Positions 21,650 to 29,211 of a DNA stretch of 64,000 bases are shown piece after piece. The position numbers were made by a program, and so were the translations under genes. The stretch comes from Marinobacter halodurans (lineage in GTDB: Bacteria > Pseudomonadota > Gammaproteobacteria > Pseudomonadales > Oleiphilaceae): NCBI RefSeq assembly GCF_004327985.1, contig NZ_SJDL01000026.1:17334-81333 (forward strand). The letters run 5' to 3'. Position 1 is the stretch's first letter; the number at the start of each line of letters is the position of its first letter. The notes beneath the pieces are model-generated. The model worked only from the letters and a program-made list of their open reading frames with translations. It did not search any database and had not been told where the DNA came from.

Positions 21650-22405
21650 TTACATCTTGACGTCGTAGGTGAAGTATTTCTTCATGATGGTGTCGTAGGT
21701 GCCATCATTCTTCAGCTTCGTCAGCGCCTTGTTGATCTGCTCGGCCAGATCCTGGTCACGCTTGCGCATGGCCACGCCAACGCCTTCGCCCAGCTTCACC
21801 GGCTGGCCGATTTCGTGGAAACCGTCGCGGTTCAGCAGGGTCTGCTCGCCCACCGGGTAGTCCACGAAGACCATGTCCAGACGCTCGCCTTCCAGGTCCA
21901 GGACCATGTCGTCGGCGGTGGTGTAACGCTTGATTTCAACCACGCCGCTCATGTTTTCGGTGACGTAGGTGTCCATGGTGGTGCCGCGCTGGACGCCGAC
22001 GATCTTGCCCTTCATGGCATCCATGTCGGTCGGGTCGGTGGTCTCATCGTTCTTGGCGAACCAGCCACCCGGGGTGTTGTAGTACGGTTCGGAGAACAGG
22101 ACTTTCTCCTGACGCTCCGGGGTGATGGACATGGAGGACATAATGGCGTCGAACTTACGCGCCAGCAGGCCCGGAATCATGCCATCCCAGGACTGGATGA
22201 CGAAGTCACAGTTGGCTTGCAGCTCTTTACACATGGCTTCGGCCAGTTCCACCTCGAAGCCGGTCAGGGAGCCATCCGGCTTCTTGTATTCGAACGGCTC
22301 GTAAGGCACGTCGAAAGCGATGCGGATGTCTTTCCATTCTTTTGCCTGCACTGAGCCGGTCATCACGGCCAGGGCACAGGTTGCTGCAACAATCAGCTTT
22401 TTCAT
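21650..22405 (-). CDS. aotJ: Periplasmic arginine/ornithine-binding protein
   Basis: A 251-residue family-3 solute-binding protein with a Sec signal peptide (KKLIVAATCALAVMTGSVQA, cleavage after QA). The mature start is KEWKDIRIAFDVPYEPFEYK, and GFEVELAEAMCKELQANC (~50-68) follows. DAIMSSMSITPERQEKVLF (~87-105) holds the ligand-binding serines and arginine. It captures arginine or ornithine for AotQM. The inner ATG is used because GGAG lies 9 nt before it; a five-residue longer form is possible. Binding specificity is inferred from the operon. Confidence 0.92.
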   Translation of the reverse strand: MKKLIVAATCALAVMTGSVQAKEWKDIRIAFDVPYEPFEYKKPDGSLTGFEVELAEAMCKELQANCDFVIQSWDGMIPGLLARKFDAIMSSMSITPERQEKVLFSEPYYNTPGGWFAKNDETTDPTDMDAMKGKIVGVQRGTTMDTYVTENMSGVVEIKRYTTADDMVLDLEGERLDMVFVDYPVGEQTLLNRDGFHEIGQPVKLGEGVGVAMRKRDQDLAEQINKALTKLKNDGTYDTIMKKYFTYDVKM

Positions 22406-22529
22406 GAGTCGCTTCTCCATTGTTTTGCCTTTGGGCTTTTTTTATCCAGCGATGTCGCCATCACTGTTTTTCTCTGAACGTCTTTCGACCGGCAGGGACT
22501 GTCGGCCAGAGAGTGATCAGATCCGGTCA

Positions 22530-23300
22530 TCAGAACTTGGGCGCCAGGAATTGCTTCATGCGCTCCGAGTCCGGATTGTCGAAGACTTTATCCGGGGTGC
22601 CCTGTTCTTCAATCCGGCCCTGATGCAAAAACAGGACCTGGCTTGACACATCCCGGGCAAACGCCATCTCGTGGGTCACCACGATCATGGTCCGGCCCTC
22701 TTCGGCCAGGCTTTGCATGACCCGCAGTACCTCGCCCACCAGCTCCGGATCCAGTGCCGATGTGGGCTCGTCGAACAGCATGACCTCCGGCTCCATCGCC
22801 AGGGCCCGGGCGATGGCCGCCCGCTGCTGCTGGCCGCCCGACATATGGGAAGGATAGTAGTCCTTGCGCTCATAGATACCGACTTTGTGCAGGTAGGCTT
22901 CGGCGCGCTCGATGGCCTCTTTTTTCGGTACCTTGAGCACGTGCATGGGTGCTTCGATGATGTTCTCCATTACGGTCATGTGGGACCAGAGATTGAAGCT
23001 CTGGAAGACCATCGACAGCTTGGCGCGCATCAGCTCGACCTGCTTGTTGTCGGCCGGAATGCGGACACCCCTGCGGTTGTGCTTGAACCGGATTGGTTCA
23101 CCGTGAACGATCACCTCACCGGCAGTGGGCGTTTCCAGCAGGTTGATGCAGCGCAGAAAAGTACTCTTGCCAGAGCCGGAACTGCCGATCAGCGACACCA
23201 CATCGCCTTTGCGGGTTTCCAGGGAAATGCCCTTGAGCACTTCGTTGTCGTTGAAGGTTTTGTGGATGTCTTTACAGATCAAGGGCGCATTTTCCGCCAT
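22530..23300 (-). CDS. aotP: Arginine/ornithine ABC transporter ATPase
   Basis: A 256-residue ABC ATPase of the polar amino-acid class. Walker A is [11 protein letters not shown] (~40), the Q-loop is [13 protein letters not shown] (~88), the signature is [15 protein letters not shown] (~157) and Walker B is [13 protein letters not shown] (~177). The start [10 protein letters not shown] has AGGAGT 5 nt upstream; a longer reading extends through the promoter region and is rejected. It is the first gene of the aotP-J-Q-M-astE operon and follows the putative ArgR site. Confidence 0.93.
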   Translation of the reverse strand: MAENAPLICKDIHKTFNDNEVLKGISLETRKGDVVSLIGSSGSGKSTFLRCINLLETPTAGEVIVHGEPIRFKHNRRGVRIPADNKQVELMRAKLSMVFQSFNLWSHMTVMENIIEAPMHVLKVPKKEAIERAEAYLHKVGIYERKDYYPSHMSGGQQQRAAIARALAMEPEVMLFDEPTSALDPELVGEVLRVMQSLAEEGRTMIVVTHEMAFARDVSSQVLFLHQGRIEEQGTPDKVFDNPDSERMKQFLAPKF

Positions 23301-23326
23301 GAATGACTCCTGAGCCTGTCGATAAC

Positions 23327-23364
23327 AGTCGGTATCTGAGTAAAAGATAGTCGCAAACGTGCAG
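23327..23364 (-). promoter_or_regulatory. Possible ArgR-type half-sites upstream of aotP
   Basis: AGTCGG-N8-TA at 23327 and AGTCGC-N8-AG at 23349 lie 22 bp apart, the same spacing as the better pair in front of astC. Each deviates from the Pseudomonas half-site TGTCGC-N8-AA at two to four positions. They read on the + strand, opposite to aotP transcription. This is suggestive only. Confidence 0.3.
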
Positions 23365-24022
23365 GTACACGAACCCCTTGATACAGCAATCCGTGTGCCG
23401 TCGGGAACGTTGTGCATCCGCTGCAATAGGGAGAGGAGAGATCTACTCGTCGAGGACCTTGGCGAGAACGAGCTTGGCCACGGGGGATTGGCCAATCAAC
23501 GCTGCCGGCTGCAGGCGTGGACGGCTGACCGTGGGAATAAATGATAAGTGCGTCATCATCTGAAGGCTTTGCATTGTGCTTTTACCTGCTACCGTCACCG
23601 GGATCGCCGGCCGGCTGCATTGCCCTTCTCGTTTTTGGACCGTCTTGCCCCGAATGCCGTTGTTTTGCGTTTTTCCGGGACGTGTTCCAACGCGATTATG
23701 GCATCGGGAATGCGGTTGGATAGCGTCATGTTTTACGGACTGTTGACTGAAAAATCAATAGTTGAGTGTATCCAGGCCAACTCAATTCGGTTGCTTATAC
23801 GGTATGAATGTGTCAAAAAAAGGCGCCGGCAGAGCGGGTTACGAAGATCCGGAACGCTTTGCGGGGTACTGAGGCGAGTCACAAAAAGAAACGGTATTCA
23901 CCTGCGCTTATCGATTAATTTGGTAGGGTTCAGGGAATGGCTCGCCAGGCCCCCGGAATTCTCACAGGGACGACACCGCGTGATGGATTACGGCTTGAAC
24001 AATAACAACAGGAACGCGTTGC
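23365..24022. other. Long intergenic region without a recognised gene
   Basis: About 660 bp between aotP and a small + strand gene. It is more AT-rich than its surroundings in its right half (TTGACTGAAAAATCAATAG near 23744 could be a promoter element). A + strand reading of ~160 codons across the right half has no RBS and no recognisable family and is not annotated as a gene. I see no tRNA, terminator with T-run or repeat of the REP family here. Confidence 0.5.
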
Positions 24023-24217
24023 ATGGCTGTCACGCAAAATAATGTATTGCTGGAACGGGGGCTCCTGCGGGTAACCGCACGCCCGTGTGAAGAACTGCCT
24101 TACCCCGAACAACTGACGTACGACGTGGAAATCGTCGGCCAGGAAGTTCTGCAGAGTTTTCCCACCTTTGACGAAGCCTGCCAGTTTGTGGACATGGTCG
24201 CGCCGGCGGATGAATAG
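24023..24217 (+). CDS. Small hypothetical protein (64 residues)
   Basis: A 64-residue protein starting MAVTQNNVLLERGLLRVTA, with a moderately acidic C-terminal half (FPTFDEACQFVDMVAPADE). An AGGAA lies ~9 nt before the ATG, and codon use is host-like (GC-rich third positions), so I regard it as a real gene. No signal peptide or membrane segment is visible. I do not recognise a family. It is followed by the convergent TIGR02647-like gene. Confidence 0.55.
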   Translation: MAVTQNNVLLERGLLRVTARPCEELPYPEQLTYDVEIVGQEVLQSFPTFDEACQFVDMVAPADE

Positions 24218-24287
24218 CGTTCGATTATTGCTGTACCCATTATGAATGCGCCCCGGAAGATTGGGGCGCACTTCCCGTGACATCGCT

Positions 24288-24521
24288 TCACTTCAGAATG
24301 GCCAGGACCCGCTGGGCATGCTCGGCGGCCTCGATACCCAGCTGCGTCAGGTAGCCGCCGTCCTTCTGGGTGGTCAGGCCCTTCTCGTAAAGCCGCTTGG
24401 CGGCATCCACGGCATCCAGATCCGCCGAGTGGCCATGCACCTTGATGCCCTGCTGGGTGGAGTGCAGGTCGAAGAGCGTCAGAAGATTCAGTTCGTCGAT
24501 CTGGTCTTTGGTAAAGGTCAT
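24288..24521 (-). CDS. Small conserved protein, TIGR02647-like
   Basis: A 77-residue soluble protein beginning MTFTKDQIDELNLLTLFDL and ending AAEHAQRVLAILK. The central YEKGLTTQKDGGYLTQLG reads like a winged-helix wing. It matches my memory of the gammaproteobacterial small-protein family TIGR02647, whose function is not known. A separate transcription unit with no close operon partner. Codon use is host-like. Confidence 0.75.
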   Translation of the reverse strand: MTFTKDQIDELNLLTLFDLHSTQQGIKVHGHSADLDAVDAAKRLYEKGLTTQKDGGYLTQLGIEAAEHAQRVLAILK

Positions 24522-24720
24522 CGTCAGGCTCGCTGGTTTGTTGTTGTGTGTTGTCTAACTTTGTAGCGGATTGGGTGGGATTGGCAAGGGCTTTCACCCA
24601 TCAGTCAGCAAGGCTGTATCCAGCGACGGAGTTTGACGGTTGATGGCATGGTGAGCCACAGAAAACATCGGGATCTGTCACGGCATTCCCGTCACTGGGA
24701 CTGGCCGTGCCAGCGTCGGC

Positions 24721-25482
24721 TCAGGCGGTGGCCGGGATCGCCTGGCTCTCACGCAGGCTCTTGTAGGCGTTCAGGTCGAAGAACGACACGTGCACGATGT
24801 GCTTGGTGGGGATCACGATCCGGAATTCGGACAGCCGGTCCAGCTGGGTGCCTTCTTCCAGCAGCCCTTTCTCTTCGTAGTGGTGGTAGTAGTTCCGCAG
24901 CAGCTTGAGCTCCAGGTCGTCATCGTCCCGGTAGCCGCTCAGGGTGGGAATGATCGAGATGGAATCCAGCAGCGCCGCCTCGGTGTGCACATGGGTCACG
25001 ATGCCGATGTAGCACTTGCGGGTATCCAGCGTCAGCGACACCCACTGCTCGCTGCGCAGCGCATCCAAAAAAATGCCTTCCAGCTCATCCCCCAGGCAGG
25101 CCTTGCGTAGTTTGCGCAGTCGGATCGCCGGATTCTTCGTGCGCCACTTACTGACACCGCCGCTCACGCCGGCCAACAGGAAGGCGAGCAGGGCAATCAG
25201 CAACTCCCGGGGGGTTACCGCCTGGCTGGTGTAATCGCCGATATGCCTGTTGAGGCGGCCGAGTGTCGTGTCGAGATGGGGCAGGGCGCGTGACGGCACA
25301 TCGAAACCGTCAATCAGCATGACAATCAGCGTCGCCAGGATGACAAAGACAAATCCATAGAAGGCGACGGAGAAGTAGCTTTCCCAGCCGGAGGAGCGCT
25401 TCTGCTGGTAGCGTGCGGGCAGGTGCAGGGAGGTGAAGATATAACCACAGACCAGCACGAATGCGACGTAAAGGACGCCCAT
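24721..25482 (-). CDS. Membrane protein of an unrecognised two-gene module, copy A
   Basis: A 253-residue protein. TM helix 1 (~2-20), the motif SLHLPARYQQ...SGWESYF (~18-36), TM helix 2 (~40-62) and TM helix 3 (~93-107) are followed by a cytoplasmic C-terminal region. That region contains WVSLTLDTRKCYIGIVTHV (~145-163), a strand pattern like a small SH3/Sm-type barrel, then IIPTLSGYRD and the ending VHVSFFDLNAY. It is clearly paralogous to the protein at 27848-28648. The small gene upstream ends 6 bp before this ATG, so they form one unit. Family not recognised; function unknown. Confidence 0.8.
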   Translation of the reverse strand: MGVLYVAFVLVCGYIFTSLHLPARYQQKRSSGWESYFSVAFYGFVFVILATLIVMLIDGFDVPSRALPHLDTTLGRLNRHIGDYTSQAVTPRELLIALLAFLLAGVSGGVSKWRTKNPAIRLRKLRKACLGDELEGIFLDALRSEQWVSLTLDTRKCYIGIVTHVHTEAALLDSISIIPTLSGYRDDDDLELKLLRNYYHHYEEKGLLEEGTQLDRLSEFRIVIPTKHIVHVSFFDLNAYKSLRESQAIPATA

Positions 25483-25488
25483 GCGCGA

Positions 25489-25677
25489 TCAGGCAGTCTT
25501 GCGGTCGGGTTCGAAATCCTTGAGGCTCTGGAGTTGGGCGCGAATGGAGCGGATCACCTCTTCATTTTCGAGGTTCAGCTTGGCGTTGCCGTCCTTGTCC
25601 ACACGATAGCGACCGGCCGAGTCCTTCCCGGCGTCGTCTTTCCCTTTTTTCCAAAATCCGAAGAATCCCACGGACAT
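25489..25677 (-). CDS. Small soluble protein, first gene of module copy A
   Basis: A 62-residue, highly charged protein: a short aromatic start (SVGFFGFWKKGKDD), a GRYRVDKDGNAKLNLENE beta-hairpin-like centre and an amphipathic helix EEVIRSIRAQLQSLKDFEP. GGAG precedes the ATG (AAGGTTCTT-side check: AGGAGAAGATTCTT). It is cotranscribed with the membrane gene downstream. The counterpart at 27627-27827 has the same order, size and a similar charged/hairpin pattern, although identity is low. Confidence 0.7.
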   Translation of the reverse strand: MSVGFFGFWKKGKDDAGKDSAGRYRVDKDGNAKLNLENEEVIRSIRAQLQSLKDFEPDRKTA

Positions 25678-25874
25678 AAGAATCTTCTCCTCGCTGATAG
25701 GCCAAGGTTAGCGAAAGGCGGGGTGGGTTGTCCATTTGCCGATCATCCTGCGCGCTGGCCGGCCCGGCTGTCCGGTCCACCTTTCGCCACAATTCCTGCC
25801 AAAAGTCGCCGGGATTCAATGACCTGTCTGGCGATAGCCTGACTCCTGTGATCGAAATGCAAACAGGAGTACTT

Positions 25875-26048
25875 ATGACCACGGAATGCCTCACCAAACA
25901 CTGGCTGGAACTCTGCGACGAAGCCAACCAGGCCGAAGCGCGATACGCATTTGAGCGAACGTTTCAGAATTTGCGGGAAATGCGGCGGATCCAGAAAAAG
26001 CGGGACAAGCTGGCGAAGAAGTTGGTGCGGTGCCGGTTTTGCTCGTAG
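25875..26048 (+). CDS. Small basic protein (57 residues)
   Basis: A 57-residue protein with an acidic helical N-terminus (HWLELCDEANQAEARYAFER) and a strongly basic C-terminal helix (MRRIQKKRDKLAKKLVRCRFCS) ending in two cysteines. CAGGAG sits 7 nt before the ATG, which decides the start over longer readings. It could be a coiled-coil or nucleic-acid-binding peptide, but no family is recognised. It stands alone before the lipoprotein gene. Confidence 0.55.
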   Translation: MTTECLTKHWLELCDEANQAEARYAFERTFQNLREMRRIQKKRDKLAKKLVRCRFCS

Positions 26049-26155
26049 TCTTTATGCCGCTGTCGTTTTGATAATGACCCAATTGTTCGATAGCGTAGAG
26101 CCTCCCCGAACGGAGTCGGGGCCTCGCTCCCCGAGCCTGAAAACAAGGATGTCCC

Positions 26156-26719
26156 GTGAAAAGAAGCTGCACCTTCCTGCTATTGAGTTTGCTGTTCAGC
26201 ACCGCCGCTTGCAGCTCACCGCCGGTCAAAAACACCCAATACCATGCTCTTACCGCCGAACACGTAGCGCAGTTCAGCCTGAGCCCCGTTGCCACTCTGC
26301 GAATCCCTACTGAGGACCTAAGCGGCGTCAAAGTCATTGGCGGGCAAGGGCTGACTTTCATCTACCCCAACGGCTCCAATCTCTATTTCCAGTCCGTCAT
26401 GGCCCGCTCCATGGGCTTTCCCGACGCCAACCTGCACGACTGGCCGCTCTATCTCTTCGGGTTGAAATCGGGGGAGGGGAGTAGCGATGCCTTCGTGCAG
26501 GAAGCGATGAAATCCAAGCGCTATGTCGTGGACGAAGAAATCGCACCCACGGAGATCCGGGTGTTCCCGACACGCAACGGCAAAGGCTACTGGGCGCTGG
26601 GCCCCAAAAAATCCCTGATCGTTCTCACGGATGAAAACGACACCTCCCAGCTCATCTTGATCAATGTCTCCGGCATGTCGGAGACCCGAATCAAGGACAT
26701 TATCAAAGGAGTGATCTGA
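26156..26719 (+). CDS. Putative lipoprotein of unknown function
   Basis: A 187-residue exported protein with a lipoprotein signal: MKRSCTFLLLSLLFSTAAC, Cys about 19 preceded by TAA. The GTG start follows AAGGA at 7 nt. The mature part contains GGQGLTFIYPNGSNLYF and GKGYWALGPKKSLIVLTDEND, with a predicted alternating strand pattern. The +2 residue after Cys is Ser, so outer-membrane sorting is likely (inference by the Lol rule). I do not recognise the family. Confidence 0.7.
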   Translation: MKRSCTFLLLSLLFSTAACSSPPVKNTQYHALTAEHVAQFSLSPVATLRIPTEDLSGVKVIGGQGLTFIYPNGSNLYFQSVMARSMGFPDANLHDWPLYLFGLKSGEGSSDAFVQEAMKSKRYVVDEEIAPTEIRVFPTRNGKGYWALGPKKSLIVLTDENDTSQLILINVSGMSETRIKDIIKGVI

Positions 26720-26721
26720 GG

Positions 26722-26983
26722 AGCCTTTGATTGGTTCCTGTATCGTCTCTGCGTGTTCTGAAGGTTGTAGGTGCAAGGCGCGGTTCGCCGGGAATGGCCG
26801 TAGCCCTTGCCAAGAGCCGCAACGCCGCAGATGCAGCCTTCAGAACTCGCCCTTCGGGGCATTCAGAGCAATCCACATCCGGCGTTGCAAATCTTTGAAA
26901 GGCAACCAGCCTTCCTTCAAATTTGCGTCTTGGCTGTTAATCGCTCTGAAAGCCAGAGGCGATACAGGAACTAATCAGAGGCT
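26722..26983. repeat. MITE-like element with 27-bp imperfect terminal inverted repeats
   Basis: The left end 26722-26748 (AGCC...GATTGGTTCCTGTATCG) and the right end 26957-26983 are inverted repeats with 24 of 27 matches. Inner segments also pair (GTTCTGAAGG at 26754 with CCTTCAGAAC near 26837). The 262-bp element sits between the lipoprotein stop and the next gene and has no open frame of its own. No clear target-site duplication is seen. Confidence 0.65.
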
Positions 26984-26990
26984 CTCCGCT

Positions 26991-27329
26991 ATGTCGCTAT
27001 CCATGCAGGAAAAGGAAGACCTGCTCGATATCATCGAAATCGTCTTTGGCAACGACCCCGCCATCGCCTCCCAGGTCAACAATTTCAACGAACGCACCGT
27101 CGCTGCCGTCGAGGATGCATTGCAGACGCTGGTTCGTTGCAACGACATGCGCCAACTCGTGCTGGGGCTGGTTGGTGGCGCCAACGTGATGGTTAAGGGT
27201 TGGCTCCGGGACATCATCAGCAAGCTGCGGATGGAGCTTTCGTCTGGGCGGATTCAGTTTGATGGGCTGGGGTGTCGGGTAGTGACGGTGAACAACTGGC
27301 GGAATGCGGTGATTATGTCGGTGTATTGA
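26991..27329 (+). CDS. Hypothetical protein (112 residues)
   Basis: A 112-residue soluble protein: an acidic N-terminal helix (MQEKEDLLDIIEIVFGND), a middle helix (ERTVAAVEDALQTLVR), a Gly-rich turn (LGLVGGANVMVKGW) and a C-terminal basic/hydrophobic tail. AGAGG lies 9 nt before the ATG. The GC content falls off just after the gene. It begins 8 bp after the inverted-repeat element, whose right end may supply its leader. Family not recognised. Confidence 0.55.
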   Translation: MSLSMQEKEDLLDIIEIVFGNDPAIASQVNNFNERTVAAVEDALQTLVRCNDMRQLVLGLVGGANVMVKGWLRDIISKLRMELSSGRIQFDGLGCRVVTVNNWRNAVIMSVY

Positions 27330-27546
27330 ATGATGGGAGCTCTATACGGGACGAAAATACTTCTGTCCCAGTTTCGTTTGTGGAAGGTAAAGGGCTGTTT
27401 TTAGGTCATTAATGCTTGGTGTCGAATCGGCTCACGAGTATGGTGATAGAGTGAAATCAGACTGTTTTGCGATATACCCGTAGCAGAGACAAGGTATCAG
27501 TTTCTATTTTTACATTTGAGCGTTAAAATTTGTAACGGATACTGAA

Positions 27547-27571
27547 ATTCTGTCTGATTGTCAGACAGAAT
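27547..27571. promoter_or_regulatory. Perfect 11-bp hairpin upstream of module copy B
   Basis: ATTCTGTCTGA and TCAGACAGAAT pair perfectly around TTG. No T-run follows on either strand, so it is a poor terminator. Its position, 56 bp before the first gene of the AT-rich module, fits an operator or leader stem. The rest of the 297-bp gap upstream is AT-rich with no gene visible. Confidence 0.5.
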
Positions 27572-27626
27572 CCTTTGACTTTCCTTGGAGTAGCATCCAA
27601 ACTTTAGCCAAGTTAGACCGACATGG

Positions 27627-27827
27627 ATGACAATACTTATGGGTGTTGATACTAAAAAAGAAAATACTGAAATGGTTGGTCAAGTCTCTCGCGATGGCCG
27701 CTCTTTTATCGATCTGGATGATCGAAAAAATGCCGAGCGCGTTCTTAGCAAAATGAATGCCTACAGAAAAATCAAGGTTACACCCACCGGCAGTGCTAAG
27801 GACCCGAAACGTCCGCAGCCCGCTTAA
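27627..27827 (+). CDS. Small soluble protein, first gene of module copy B
   Basis: A 62-66-residue charged protein. The ATG at 27627 or that at 27639 (MGVDTKKENTEMVGQ) may be the start; the inner one aligns better with copy A. The centre (GRSFIDLDDRKNAERVLSKMN) resembles the hairpin-plus-helix pattern of the 25489-25677 protein. The C-terminus (TPTGSAKDPKRPQPA) is disordered. It lies 20 bp before the membrane gene of the same module. Codon use is AT-rich, unlike the host. Confidence 0.6.
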   Translation: MTILMGVDTKKENTEMVGQVSRDGRSFIDLDDRKNAERVLSKMNAYRKIKVTPTGSAKDPKRPQPA

Positions 27828-27847
27828 TATGCTTTTGGACTCCAAGG

Positions 27848-28648
27848 ATGGGGCTAATCTTTGTTCTCGTAATATTAGCGTCCGGTTATACTTTTTCACT
27901 TCTTCATTTGCCAGCCGGATTTCGTCTTAGGTCGACCGATGGGTGGGTATCCTACTTTCATGTCGGTGCCATCGGGTTGGCGTTCACCGTAGTGGCTTGT
28001 GCGGTATATTTTTTTGTAGACGCATATGACTTGGCTCGCCCTTTACTCAACTATGCATCGCTGAATGAAGTGGAGTTAGGAAAATCAAGTATAGATTTTT
28101 CTGCGGTGAAGATAGCGGGTGTCGCTTTCCTTTCTTTTAGTTTTTCTTTTTTCTCTGGTTTGACCTCCTACTTATGGCTCAGAGATAAAAATAGACGTGC
28201 AAGGAAAAAAATACAGCTTCTTATAAATAATCCATTCGAAAGTATGCTCTTGTCATCTTTGCATAGTGCAGATGATGGGCTAGATGTATTGATAACATTA
28301 GATAATGATAAAGTATATGTAGGTAGGGTTGTTGATCACTCTATAGAACACGGTCTTGAAGAAAGTTTTGCTATCGTTCCCTTCCTTAGTGGCGCTCGTA
28401 CACTAGAGGGTAAGAGTGTAGAGTTTAGTGTCAATTACCTAAACCATTTTATTGAAGTGGGACTAATTGAAGTAATCGAGAGTCCCGGAGGAAATGAGAA
28501 GTTGTGCTTCTCAAAAGACAGGGAACTGGATGTTTCTCTCGATAATTTTAAGGTCGTTATAGTGAAAGAGCGGGTTGTCGGGTTAAGCTATTTTGATGTG
28601 GAAGTTTATAATGAGCTCCAGTTTGATGGGGAGCTTCTTGAAGAGTAA
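27848..28648 (+). CDS. Membrane protein of the unrecognised two-gene module, copy B
   Basis: A 266-residue paralogue of 24721-25482. The shared features in order are TM1 (IFVLVILASGYTFSLLHLPAG), GWVSYFHVG, TM2 (~45-62), TM3 (~92-110) and the barrel-like stretch VLITLDNDKVYVGRVVD (~145). Then come VPFLSGAR, NYLNHFIEVGLIE and the ending VVGLSYFDVEVYN. Identity is moderate, concentrated in these blocks. The gene is visibly AT-rich (AAAAAAATACAGC near 28206), whereas copy A is GC-rich, so the two have different histories. Function unknown. Confidence 0.8.
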   Translation: MGLIFVLVILASGYTFSLLHLPAGFRLRSTDGWVSYFHVGAIGLAFTVVACAVYFFVDAYDLARPLLNYASLNEVELGKSSIDFSAVKIAGVAFLSFSFSFFSGLTSYLWLRDKNRRARKKIQLLINNPFESMLLSSLHSADDGLDVLITLDNDKVYVGRVVDHSIEHGLEESFAIVPFLSGARTLEGKSVEFSVNYLNHFIEVGLIEVIESPGGNEKLCFSKDRELDVSLDNFKVVIVKERVVGLSYFDVEVYNELQFDGELLEE

Positions 28649-28842
28649 TTGATCTGCTTAGGCAGTTTTCCAATATTCGCAAGTTGCTCCAGATTCGTGC
28701 TGCAATTTTTTGTTGTGATATGCGGGATGTAATCAAGTGTGAGCGCTGAAAATTTGGACTGTCTTTTTTGAGTTCATAGGATTGATGCGTAAGTTGTCTG
28801 CAGCTAAAGAGTGCATTCAAAAAGTGAAGGGCCAGAAAAGAA

Positions 28843-28868
28843 AAAAGCCGCTCGAGTGAGCGGCTTTT
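28843..28868 (-). terminator. Rho-independent terminator of tRNA-Phe
   Basis: AAAAGCCGCTC pairs with GAGCGGCTTTT around GAGT. Read on the - strand it is followed by a T-rich tail. It lies 9 bp downstream of the tRNA 3' end. Confidence 0.85.
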
Positions 28869-28876
28869 CAGAATAA

Positions 28877-28952
28877 TGGTGCCCGGAGGCGGAATCGAAC
28901 CACCGACACGGGGATTTTCAATCCCCTGCTCTACCGACTGAGCTATCCGGGC
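28877..28952 (-). tRNA. tRNA-Phe (GAA)
   Basis: The minus strand reads GCCCGGATAGCTCAGTCGG at the 5' end. The anticodon loop TTGAAAA carries GAA between GGGGA and TCCCC stems. The T-arm contains GGTTCGATTCC and the encoded CCA end is TGG at 28877-28879. All four arms fold. It is followed by a terminator and preceded (transcription upstream) by a tRNA-like remnant. Confidence 0.97.
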
Positions 28953-28988
28953 AAAAAGCAATTTGTCGTTCAGTGCTGCCTGACACCG

Positions 28989-29107
28989 GCAGGCTTTCGC
29001 CTGCGCCCCTGCTCATTCCAGCCACAAATCGTGGATTTGTGTCGTTCGGCTGCGAATGAAGCGTTGCTTCATAAGACGCTTGCCTCACCCAACTGAGCTA
29101 TCCGGGC
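28989..29107 (-). pseudogene. Decayed tRNA-like sequence with attached hairpins
   Basis: The minus strand from 29107 begins GCCCGGATAGCTCAGT, identical to the first 16 nt of the adjacent tRNA-Phe. It then departs: GGGTGAGGC closes a D-arm, and AAGCGT...ACGCTT (29059-29081) forms an anticodon-like arm with GAA in the loop. There is no T-arm or acceptor 3' half. Instead two unrelated perfect hairpins follow (29024-29040 and 28989-29004, the latter GCAGGC-GAAA-GCCTGC on this strand). It is probably a broken duplicate of the tRNA gene. Confidence 0.6.
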
Positions 29108-29211
29108 AACGGGGCGGTATTAAACCCGTTTCGATGGATTGAGTCAAGGCCGTCTCGGAGAAAATTTCCGCGTTTTCCGGGGCTTGATCAATCCTTGCGC
29201 AACAGGCCGTT

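Noticed and set aside
23548..24042. + strand frame of ~164 codons in the gap after aotP
   Set aside because: No RBS, no plausible start, no recognisable domain and unusual residue content; treated as intergenic.
27547..27571. Perfect hairpin as a rho-independent terminator
   Set aside because: No T-run on either strand after the stem; an operator or leader is more plausible.
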